This document shows, piece after piece, positions 49,907 to 57,697 of a stretch of 64,000 nt of DNA. Position numbers and translations under genes: made by a program. The DNA is from Bacteroidales bacterium. Its GTDB lineage: Bacteria; Bacteroidota; Bacteroidia; Bacteroidales; Tenuifilaceae. Position 1 is the stretch's first letter. Every line of letters starts with the position of its first letter. The notes under the pieces are model-generated. The model did not search any database, had not been told where the DNA came from, and saw only the letters and a list, made by a program, of their open reading frames with translations. The stretch covers positions 124,001 to 188,000 of the forward strand of contig JACJXC010000008.1 of assembly GCA_020636835.1 (NCBI GenBank), written 5' to 3'.

Positions 49907-52177
49907 ATGAAAACACATCAAAGAATAGGGTTATTATTCGCATTACTTTTTGTTCCTCATTTTTTATCGGCTCAGGTTACCACTAGCGATTACGAGCGTG
50001 CCGAAAATTTCCTTCAGTTCAACCTGGAGAAACATATTTATAACCGTTGGATTGAGCCAACTTGGCAAGAAAATGGCAATACTTTTATTTATAGCGTAAC
50101 AACCCGAAATGGGATAGAATTTTTCAGGGTAAATCCTTCTGCAAAGTCCAAAACTCCGGCATTCGATCAGACGAAACTTGCCTTGTTGCTCACCGATAGC
50201 TTGAAGGTGGAGGTAAAACCTTTCGAATTGCCGATTTCTAAGGTTGAAATTAGTGGAAAAGATGAAATTTCGTTTTGGGCAAAGGGTAAGCAATGGATTT
50301 ATGGCACATCCAACAATTTGCTAAAATCAAAGGAGAATGAGCGTGCTCTTACCAAAAAGGAATCGTTATCGCCCGATGGGAATTGGATTGCTTTTATAAG
50401 GGAGGGGAATGTTCTTCTCAGGGAGAAAAAAACCGGTGCCGAAAGCCAGTTGACCAGCGACGGAACACCCGAAAATGGCTATGGCCACAACCTCGATTGG
50501 GATTTTACTAAAAACGATAGCCGGAGAGAGCCGAACGATTACATTATTGAAGTTTACTGGAGCAACGATTCAAAAAAGTTGATTGTTCCACGCTTCGATC
50601 GTCGGAATGTGCGTAGGTTACAACTTTACAAGGTGGATGTGGAAGGCTATCAGTCCGAGATTGTGTCGTACGAGCGAGGATTGGCTGGCGATACCCTACT
50701 AACAATGGTCGATTTTTATGTTTTTGATGTTGCACAGAATAGAGATGTTAAGATCGATTTGCCATCGAACCCAGCATTCCTGGGCACCGGTTTCTATACT
50801 TTCGAAGGATGTCCAAAGGCCTATCACGTTAAGTATTACCGTGGCTATAAAACCCGAGAGCTGTTCGAGATCGATTTGGAAACGGGAAAAACACGTTCGG
50901 TTTTGGTCGAGAGTTATCCAAAAACGTTTGTCGATTTATATACCGAAACACTCGATGTAAATTACGATAAGAATGAGTTTATATGGCGATCGGAGCAGGA
51001 TGGCTGGTGCCATTTGTACCGTTACGATTTATCGACCGGAAAAATCAAAAACCAAATAACCAAAGGCGATTTCTACGTTTACGGTATTGAACATTTCGAT
51101 AAAAAAAGTGGAACTATTTGGTTTATGGCTGGAGGGTTGGACAAAACTAAGGATCCTTACCAGAAATACCTTTACACTATAAACCTCGACGGCAAAAACC
51201 TTAAGTTGTTAACCCCCGAGGAGGCTAATCATGATATCAGAATATCGCCCGATAAAAAGTTCTTTGTCGATAATTACTCATCGTGCAATGATCCTAACAT
51301 AGCGGTTGTTCGGCAGTTGAAGAATGGCAAGCAGATTATGGAGGTTGAGAAAACTGATATTGAAGATTTGGTGAAGATGGGTTGGAAACCCGCCGAAACC
51401 TTTAGTATGCTTGCCGACGATGGCAAAACAATGCTTTACGGAACTATTATTAAACCTACCAATTTTGATCCTACTAAAAAGTACCCTGTAATTGATGGTA
51501 CTTACACTGGCCCTCATACCATTCGAGCACCCAAAACATTCTCGCGCAGCGTTCTGAATATGGATTTATCGCTGGCCGAGTTGGGGTTTGTAGTGGTTAA
51601 TATCGATGGAAGGGGCAGTGCTTATCGCTCCAAACAATTCCACGACATATCCTACGCCCGCCTTGGTTATGGATTGGTCGATCATGTTTATGTGATCAGG
51701 AAGCTTGCCGAGAAAAACTCATACATCGATGCCAGTAGAGTTGGTATTTATGGCCATTCCGCCGGAGGTTACGATGCCACAAGGGCGTTGCTACTTTTTC
51801 CCGAATTCTACAAAGTTGGCGTTTCGTCGGCTGGCGATCACGACCATCGAATGGAGAAGGTTTGGTGGCCTGAGCTGTACCAAGGATTCCCTGTCGATAC
51901 GCAGTACCATAATCAATCCAATGTTACCAATGCTAGTAAGTTGCAGGGACATTTAATGATTGTAACTGGCGATTTGGATAACAATGTGAATCCATCGGCC
52001 ACATACAAACTTGCGGGAGAACTAACGAAAGCCAATAAGGATTTCGAGTTGATTGTACTACCCAACGAAAACCATGGCACTTGTTACTGGAATAAGTACT
52101 TTATCCGCAAACGTTGGGATTTCTTTGTAAAAAATCTGCTAGGATTAGAACATCCACGGGAGTATAAAATTAAGTAG
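49907..52177 (+). CDS. Dipeptidyl-peptidase IV-like S9 peptidase, exported
   Basis: 756 aa. Signal peptide (residues 1-23, ending FLSAQ), DPP-IV type eight-blade propeller to about residue 490, then an alpha/beta hydrolase domain. Triad: Ser618 (IYGHSAGGYDA), Asp691 (GDLDNNVNP) and His723 (NENHGTCYWN). DPP-IV enzymes cut X-Pro (and X-Hyp) dipeptides from N-termini in the periplasm. The usual Glu-Glu pair that grips the substrate amino terminus (in DWxYEEE) is not seen; here the region reads NLDWDFTKNDSRREPNDYI, so specificity may differ. It lies 91 bp after hypD on the same strand with no terminator seen between them. Confidence 0.87.
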   Translation: MKTHQRIGLLFALLFVPHFLSAQVTTSDYERAENFLQFNLEKHIYNRWIEPTWQENGNTFIYSVTTRNGIEFFRVNPSAKSKTPAFDQTKLALLLTDSLKVEVKPFELPISKVEISGKDEISFWAKGKQWIYGTSNNLLKSKENERALTKKESLSPDGNWIAFIREGNVLLREKKTGAESQLTSDGTPENGYGHNLDWDFTKNDSRREPNDYIIEVYWSNDSKKLIVPRFDRRNVRRLQLYKVDVEGYQSEIVSYERGLAGDTLLTMVDFYVFDVAQNRDVKIDLPSNPAFLGTGFYTFEGCPKAYHVKYYRGYKTRELFEIDLETGKTRSVLVESYPKTFVDLYTETLDVNYDKNEFIWRSEQDGWCHLYRYDLSTGKIKNQITKGDFYVYGIEHFDKKSGTIWFMAGGLDKTKDPYQKYLYTINLDGKNLKLLTPEEANHDIRISPDKKFFVDNYSSCNDPNIAVVRQLKNGKQIMEVEKTDIEDLVKMGWKPAETFSMLADDGKTMLYGTIIKPTNFDPTKKYPVIDGTYTGPHTIRAPKTFSRSVLNMDLSLAELGFVVVNIDGRGSAYRSKQFHDISYARLGYGLVDHVYVIRKLAEKNSYIDASRVGIYGHSAGGYDATRALLLFPEFYKVGVSSAGDHDHRMEKVWWPELYQGFPVDTQYHNQSNVTNASKLQGHLMIVTGDLDNNVNPSATYKLAGELTKANKDFELIVLPNENHGTCYWNKYFIRKRWDFFVKNLLGLEHPREYKIK

Positions 52178-52181
52178 TAAA

Positions 52182-52246
52182 GGAGTATTGGATTGTTGGA
52201 GAATTGGGGTTGAAATCACTCCATTACTCCATACTTCCAACACTCC
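52182..52246 (+). repeat. Imperfect inverted repeat between peptidase genes
   Basis: GGAGTATTGGA (52182-52192) pairs with TCCAACACTCC (52236-52246) apart from one mismatch, with further GGAG/CTCC pairing inside. It occupies most of the 93-bp gap and could modulate readthrough or protect mRNA; there is no T-run for a classical terminator. Confidence 0.4.
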
Positions 52247-52270
52247 ACATAATCAAAAAAACAAACCACT

Positions 52271-53659
52271 ATGTTTAGCAAACAAACCTACATTAATCGC
52301 CGCAATCAGCTAAGGGCGCAGTTTAAATCCGGAGTACTACTGTTCTTTGGAAACGACGAGGTTGGAATGAACTACGAGGACAATACCTACCATTTCCGTC
52401 AGGATAGCACATTCCTTTACTATTTCGGAATCAACAAGCCGGGACTATTCGCAATAATGGAAATAGAGACAGGTAACGATTATATTTTCGGCGACGATTT
52501 CACCATCGATAGTATTGTGTGGATGGGCTCGCAACCAACCGTTAAGGAAATGGCTCAAAGTGTTGGTGTTGAAAGCACTGGCTCTATTGCCGATTTGTCC
52601 GATAAGCTTTACCACTACCCCCGTGGCACTGTTAATTACCTTCCGCCTTACCGTTCGGAACATTTAATTAAACTGATGCGATTCCTTGGTATTAGCCCAG
52701 CCGAGGCTAAAGCGAAAGCAAGCATCCCATTTATAACGGCAGTAGGCGAGCAGCGAAACATAAAATCCCAAGAGGAGATCGCCGAGATTGATAGAGCCGT
52801 TTCGGTTACTGCGGAAATGCACCAAGCCGCAATGCGTTATGCTAAACCCGGAATGAACGAGGCTCAAATTGCCGCTAAGGTTCACGAAGTAGCCCTTGCA
52901 GCCGGCGGCGATATTTCTTTTCCTATTATAGCCACAATTAACGGACAAACCCTGCACAACCATTATCACGGAAACACAATAAACGAAGGGCAGTTGTTCC
53001 TGCTCGATGCTGGTTACGAAACCCCAATGGGATACGCTGGTGATATGAGCAGCACTTTTCCGGTAGGAAAAACGTTTACCGAGAGGCAAAAGGAAATTTA
53101 CCGCATCACCCTCGCTGCGCATAATGGTGCTATTGATATGCTTAAACCGGGGGTTCATTTCCGCGATGTTCATCTACAGGTTGCTCGTACCATTTTCGAT
53201 GGAATGAAAGCACTTGGTTTTACCAAGGGAAACACCGAAGATGCTGTTGCAAACGGAGCGCATGCACTATTCTTTCCTTGCGGAACAGGTCACCTAATGG
53301 GACTCGATGTTCACGATATGGAGAACTTAGGGGAACAGTATGTAGGTTACTGTGGAGTTCCCAAAAGCAAACAGTTTGGGTTAAAATCGCTTCGCTTGGG
53401 TCGGGAGCTTAAGCCTGGCTTCGTTTTAACTATTGAACCCGGAATTTACTTTATCCCCGAGCTGATCGATTTATGGCAACAGTCGGGCATCAATAAGGAA
53501 TATATCAACTTCGATAGAGTTAACGAGTATCGTGATTTTGGTGGAATTCGCAATGAGGAGGATATTCTTATAACCGATACTGGTCATAGAATACTAGGGA
53601 AACCACTTGCTAAGTCGATTGAGGATGTTGAGGCCGAAAGGGTGGCGGCATTTGTATAG
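52271..53659 (+). CDS. Xaa-Pro aminopeptidase/prolidase (M24B), cytosolic
   Basis: 462 aa, no signal peptide. N-terminal creatinase/aminopeptidase-P domain (about 1-165, KSGVLLFFGNDEVGMNYEDN) followed by the pita-bread catalytic domain. Dinuclear metal ligands are all present: Asp246 (LLDAGYE), Asp258 (GDMSSTF), His341 (GTGHLMGLDVHD), Glu389 (LTIEPGIYF) and Glu430 (RNEEDILIT). It releases N-terminal residues preceding proline, or splits X-Pro dipeptides. Downstream of the exported DPP-IV-like gene, it would act on imported X-Pro or X-Hyp peptides to free proline or hydroxyproline for the dehydratase (inference from context). Confidence 0.93.
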   Translation: MFSKQTYINRRNQLRAQFKSGVLLFFGNDEVGMNYEDNTYHFRQDSTFLYYFGINKPGLFAIMEIETGNDYIFGDDFTIDSIVWMGSQPTVKEMAQSVGVESTGSIADLSDKLYHYPRGTVNYLPPYRSEHLIKLMRFLGISPAEAKAKASIPFITAVGEQRNIKSQEEIAEIDRAVSVTAEMHQAAMRYAKPGMNEAQIAAKVHEVALAAGGDISFPIIATINGQTLHNHYHGNTINEGQLFLLDAGYETPMGYAGDMSSTFPVGKTFTERQKEIYRITLAAHNGAIDMLKPGVHFRDVHLQVARTIFDGMKALGFTKGNTEDAVANGAHALFFPCGTGHLMGLDVHDMENLGEQYVGYCGVPKSKQFGLKSLRLGRELKPGFVLTIEPGIYFIPELIDLWQQSGINKEYINFDRVNEYRDFGGIRNEEDILITDTGHRILGKPLAKSIEDVEAERVAAFV

Positions 53660-53722
53660 TCCGAACTGTTCTTAGGTTGATTTTTGTAGTTCCGATACCC
53701 CAGCTATTACTGGTTTTTTTAT

Positions 53723-53751
53723 TAAGGAGACATCTGCATGGTGCCTCCTTA
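53723..53751 (+). terminator. Terminator after the Xaa-Pro peptidase gene
   Basis: TAAGGAG (53723-53729) / CTCCTTA (53745-53751) followed by TTTTATTTT, 63 bp after the stop codon. It probably closes the operon begun at 46310. The remaining 147 bp before the next gene show no clear promoter box. Confidence 0.75.
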
Positions 53752-53898
53752 TTTTATTTTGTTACTTGTACAGCGGTTACGGTAATTTGGAGGGCGATAG
53801 TTGTTGTTTGTCGATACGCCCACTCAAGAAATTTTAAATCGTATAACTTGCTCGGGTTAATAACCTTTTCGAATAACTTAACCTAATAATTATTTACA

Positions 53899-56800
53899 AT
53901 GAAAAAAATCTCTACTATTTTGCTGGCCTTGGCGATAAGCATATCGACATTTGGTCAGAAAAGTTTTAGAAACCCGGCTGCAGCTTACTGCAACATGCTT
54001 GGGTATGGCTTTGTAACCGAAACCGATAACCAGGGGAATCAGGTTGGAACTGCCATTCTGCCCGATGGGCGAAAAGTTAATGCCTGGGAGTTTTACAAAG
54101 GGAAAGTGGCTCCCGAATACTCCTATGCTGCCCTTAAAGGCTACGAAATTGAAACCGTTGTTGAGCAGATGGATGGCTTTACTGTTGAGAAGGCGGTTTG
54201 CTACCGTGCGGCCAGTAAAGGCGTTCAGGAGCGTTTAACTCTTGAGGAGTTAATGGAGCAGAATGGCGATAAGCTAGAGCTCGAGGTTGAACGAACCGGC
54301 TCAAGCGTATACGAACAAGCCAAGGATAATCCTAATTTTAAATCGGCGAAGAGTCTTCCTACATCATTCGATTGGAGAAGTTACAATGGCCATTCCTATA
54401 TAGGAGGCGTTCGTAATCAGGGCAATTGTGGTGCTTGCTACGCCTTTGGCGCTTCGGCTTGTGCCGAGGGTACCTATAACTTTGCTATGGGTAAGTACGA
54501 CTCAAACACCGCCGATTTCTCCGAGGCTTATATTGCTTGGTGTTTAGGATCGATGTCGGCCTATAGTAGCCATTTCAATGGGTGTGGCGGTGCCGATTAT
54601 ACCTATTCTGAGTTAACCGCTCTTTGCGAGGTTGGTGCTATAAACGAGTCTTACTTTCCTTATGTTGATTCCGAGAACCAATCGTGCCCATCGGCCGCAT
54701 CGTCGGCTCCCAAAACCAAATTCTCTAATTGGTACAGGGTGGGTTGTTCCGATATCGATGCAATCAAAACCGCTATTATGACCTACGGCGTTGTTGATGC
54801 TGCTGTTTACGCTACCACTGCTTTCTCAAATTATTCGGGTGGTATTTATACCGATAGCTATACTACTTGCAGTAGTAGTCCTTGCTACAACACTCCTACA
54901 AACCATGCCATTGCATTGGTTGGTTGGGGTTACGATGCTACCTATGGCGATTACTGGATTCTGCGTAACTCGTGGGGTACTACATGGGGCGAAAATGGCT
55001 ATATGAGGATTAAGGCCACCTCTGCACGTGTTGCTTGCTCGGTTTGCTATATGGTTTACGAGGGCGGTAGCACAATCAATCCTCCTACAGTTTCTACCAA
55101 TAGCGTATCGTCAGTGGCTACAACTTCGGCAGTTGGCGGTGGTAATGTTACTGCCAATGGCGGTGCAACGGTTACTGCTAGTGGTATTGTTTACTCAAAA
55201 TCGAGCAACCCTACCACATCAACTGGTACAGTGCTATCAACCTATCCTGTAACAACTTCTGGTTCTTATAGTTTAACTATGAGTGGATTAACCTCCAGCA
55301 CAACCTACTATGTTAGGGCTTATGCTACAAATAGTGCTGGTACCAGTTACGGAACTCAGGTATCGTTTACAACCATGTCAGCTCCCGATACTCAGGCGCC
55401 TACCGCACCTGCTAACTTAGCTGCTTCTGGCGTTACTTCATCGTCGGCTAATTTGAGTTGGACTGCATCAACCGATAATGTTGGCGTTACTGGCTATAGG
55501 ATTTACCGTAATGGCTCTTTGTTAACCACCGCTACAGGAACTTCGTATAGTGTAACCGGGTTGTCGGCTTCTACTACCTATTCTTTCTACGTTAAGGCTA
55601 TCGATGCTGCTGGAAATGCTTCATCGTCAAGTAATACAATTAGTGTAACCACTCCGGAGGTTACTATTACCTACTGCACTTCGGCTGGTAGCGACTATTC
55701 GTATGAGTGGATTGCTGACGTAAATGTTGGATCGATGTCAAATGCCTCTTCGGCATCGGGATACTCCGATTTTACTGCTACCACATTCAACGCAACTGCT
55801 GGTAGTACCTACGATGTATCCTTAACTCCTGGATTCAAGAGTTCAACCTACAGCGAGTACTGGAAGATTTGGATCGACCTGAATGGTGATGGTGATTTTG
55901 ACGATAATAACGAGAACGTTTTCGATGCTGGGGCATTAAGCAAGACTACTGTATCTGGTACTATCACAATCCCCAGTGCAACTGCTTCTATTACTACTCG
56001 CATGAGGGTATCGATGAAGTATAACGGATCGCAAACAGCATGCGAAACATTCAGCTATGGCGAGGTTGAGGATTATACCGTTGCTATATCGGCTGGTACT
56101 CCCGATACTCAGGCACCAACCGTACCAAGCAGTTTGGCCGCTTCGGGTGTAACCCAAACCGCAGCAACCCTATCGTGGATTGCATCTACCGACAATGTGG
56201 GTGTTACAGGGTATAATGTTTACCAGAATGGATCGTTAATTGGAACAACGGCTAGCACATCGTACAGTGTTAGTGGATTGGCCGCTGCAACTACCTATTC
56301 GTTCTACGTTAAGGCGTTCGATGCTGCTGGTAATGTATCTGCTGCAAGTAGCGCTGTTAGTGTAACCACTACTTCGAACACAATTACCTACTGCGCATCA
56401 AAGGGTAATAACGTTACATACGAGTGGATCGATCTTGTTAAGTTGAATACCATCAATAACACTACCAGTGCCAATGGTGGATATGCTAACTTTACCAGCC
56501 TATCTACCGATCTGGGTCGTGGAACCAGCAATACCATTTACTTTAGTGCTGGATTCAAGAGTTCAACCTATACCGAGTATTGGTATATCTGGATCGATTA
56601 CGATCAGGACGGTACATTCGAAAGCACTGAGCTTATTTGCTCTGGATCGTCCAGTTCATCTTCAACACTCAGCAAAACTTTCACAGTTCCTTCCGATGCT
56701 GCTCTTGGGGCTACCCGTATGCGCGTAACCATGAAATACAACGCGGCACCAACGGCTTGCGAAACATTCAGCTATGGCGAGGTTGAGGATTACACTGTTA

Positions 56801-57105
56801 ATATTACTGGTAATTCCACAATTAACAAGGGCGAAAGCATGGATTCCGATGAGATTGGAAACGAACTGCCAATCAGCATATCGCTATACCCCAACCCTGC
56901 AACTACAAATGTTACGGTTAAGTTAAGCCGCGTTATGAACAACAGTGCCATTAAGATTTACAATAGCACAGGAGCGCTTGTTAGAACCGATGTGATGGAT
57001 TCCGACTTAAAGAGCATCGATATCTCTGAGTTCGCCAATGGTCTTTACATTATCACCATCGACGATCCGAAGGAACCCTTTACAGCTCGTTTTATTAAAA
57101 AGTAG
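53899..57105 (+). CDS. Secreted papain-like (C1A) peptidase with Fn3 and GEVED domains and type IX sorting domain
   Basis: 1068 aa. Signal peptide (1-19), a DUF333-like N-terminal region (about 20-125, NPAAAYCNMLGYGF ... MEQNGDKLEL) in prodomain position, then a C1A domain (about 155-385) with Gln174, Cys180 (GNCGACYAFGA), His336 (TNHAIALVGWG) and Asn357 (LRNSWGTTWGENGY). Next a Fn3-like domain, two Fn3-GEVED pairs (motif CETFSYGEVEDYTV twice), and a C-terminal sorting domain (SLYPNPATTNVTVKLS ... ARFIKK) that directs type IX export and surface attachment. The Fn3-GEVED unit is an internal duplication (copies about 720 bp apart). Probably an extracellular protein-degrading enzyme; it follows the hydroxyproline/proline-peptide operon. 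Confidence 0.93.
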   Translation: MKKISTILLALAISISTFGQKSFRNPAAAYCNMLGYGFVTETDNQGNQVGTAILPDGRKVNAWEFYKGKVAPEYSYAALKGYEIETVVEQMDGFTVEKAVCYRAASKGVQERLTLEELMEQNGDKLELEVERTGSSVYEQAKDNPNFKSAKSLPTSFDWRSYNGHSYIGGVRNQGNCGACYAFGASACAEGTYNFAMGKYDSNTADFSEAYIAWCLGSMSAYSSHFNGCGGADYTYSELTALCEVGAINESYFPYVDSENQSCPSAASSAPKTKFSNWYRVGCSDIDAIKTAIMTYGVVDAAVYATTAFSNYSGGIYTDSYTTCSSSPCYNTPTNHAIALVGWGYDATYGDYWILRNSWGTTWGENGYMRIKATSARVACSVCYMVYEGGSTINPPTVSTNSVSSVATTSAVGGGNVTANGGATVTASGIVYSKSSNPTTSTGTVLSTYPVTTSGSYSLTMSGLTSSTTYYVRAYATNSAGTSYGTQVSFTTMSAPDTQAPTAPANLAASGVTSSSANLSWTASTDNVGVTGYRIYRNGSLLTTATGTSYSVTGLSASTTYSFYVKAIDAAGNASSSSNTISVTTPEVTITYCTSAGSDYSYEWIADVNVGSMSNASSASGYSDFTATTFNATAGSTYDVSLTPGFKSSTYSEYWKIWIDLNGDGDFDDNNENVFDAGALSKTTVSGTITIPSATASITTRMRVSMKYNGSQTACETFSYGEVEDYTVAISAGTPDTQAPTVPSSLAASGVTQTAATLSWIASTDNVGVTGYNVYQNGSLIGTTASTSYSVSGLAAATTYSFYVKAFDAAGNVSAASSAVSVTTTSNTITYCASKGNNVTYEWIDLVKLNTINNTTSANGGYANFTSLSTDLGRGTSNTIYFSAGFKSSTYTEYWYIWIDYDQDGTFESTELICSGSSSSSSTLSKTFTVPSDAALGATRMRVTMKYNAAPTACETFSYGEVEDYTVNITGNSTINKGESMDSDEIGNELPISISLYPNPATTNVTVKLSRVMNNSAIKIYNSTGALVRTDVMDSDLKSIDISEFANGLYIITIDDPKEPFTARFIKK

Positions 57106-57122
57106 TAGTTAGAGTGAATGAG

Positions 57123-57149
57123 AAAGGAGGCCTATGGCCTCCTTTTTTT
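57123..57149 (+). terminator. Terminator between convergent C1A peptidase and DUF333 genes
   Basis: AAAGGAGGCC (57123-57132) / GGCCTCCTTT (57136-57145) with loop TAT, then a run of T on the plus strand. The final codons and stop codon of the convergent DUF333 gene (57132-57134) lie inside the hairpin. Confidence 0.88.
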
Positions 57150-57548
57150 ATGGTTATTTTTTTGCTGTCCGATTAGCGTATCGCCATTCATTTCCATGAA
57201 ATTGATTAGGGGAATCTTTTGCTTGTTCCCTGCCGAATCAATGCATACGCACACCGCAAAGGATACACCCTTTATGGTATCGGTAATATTTTCGGTTCCA
57301 CATCCCTTTGTTTCGCAGTACGAAAAACGGGTACCACACAGCCCCCTGAAAAACGCCCACTCGTCGCATTCGCTGCTATCGGGCATTATGCATACAATCG
57401 ATTGATTTCCTAAACTGTCAACCCTGTATTGGGTTGAGCATCCCATAAACTTAGCATAGGCAGTGGCTGGGTTCCGCATATATGTTTGCTGTGCCCATAA
57501 ACTTGTGATGGATAGTAATGCTATTGCCGTTAACTCCAATCTTCTCAT
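57132..57548 (-). CDS. Small secreted DUF333 protein, homologous to the neighbouring protease prodomain
   Basis: 138 aa. Signal peptide MRRLELTAIALLSITSLWAQ, then a DUF333 motif: RNPATAYAKFMGC, IMPDSSECDEWAFFRGLCG. The whole mature part aligns with residues about 20-125 of the C1A peptidase encoded opposite: RNPAxAY, MG, GNQ, PD, W-x-F/Y, SY, KG, VC and ME-x-NGD-x-L recur in the same order. It carries eight Cys in the mature part against few in the prodomain, suggesting four disulfides outside the cytosol. A prodomain-like inhibitor or chaperone of the protease is plausible but unproven. C-terminus is Lys/Arg-rich and partly encoded by the terminator stem. Confidence 0.8.
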   Translation of the reverse strand: MRRLELTAIALLSITSLWAQQTYMRNPATAYAKFMGCSTQYRVDSLGNQSIVCIMPDSSECDEWAFFRGLCGTRFSYCETKGCGTENITDTIKGVSFAVCVCIDSAGNKQKIPLINFMEMNGDTLIGQQKNNHKKRRP

Positions 57549-57670
57549 TTTTCACCCTGTTTTTACTTGTTAAACCCCGAAGGTAGTTAATTCGTTTATT
57601 CTCAAAACAATTTACACTAAAACTTTTCTTAAAAGCTGTTAACTCTTAATAAAAAGTAAATAATTAGTTG

Positions 57671-57678
57671 TACCTTTG
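57671..57678 (+). promoter_or_regulatory. Bacteroidetes -7 promoter element for typA
   Basis: TACCTTTG, an exact TAnnTTTG match 20 bp before the ATG at 57698. Its place rules against an upstream start at 57668. No TTG lies at 19 bp spacing. Confidence 0.6.
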
Positions 57679-57697
57679 CGCGCTTAAAAATTACCAG

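Noticed and set aside
52664..53173. 169-codon open frame antisense to the Xaa-Pro peptidase
   Set aside because: Overlaps the catalytic domain of a clear M24 enzyme and has no protein-like features.
55080..56815. Repeats in the C1A protease gene as a possible CRISPR or tandem-repeat array
   Set aside because: The repeats are in frame, 720 bp apart and encode Fn3 and GEVED domains.
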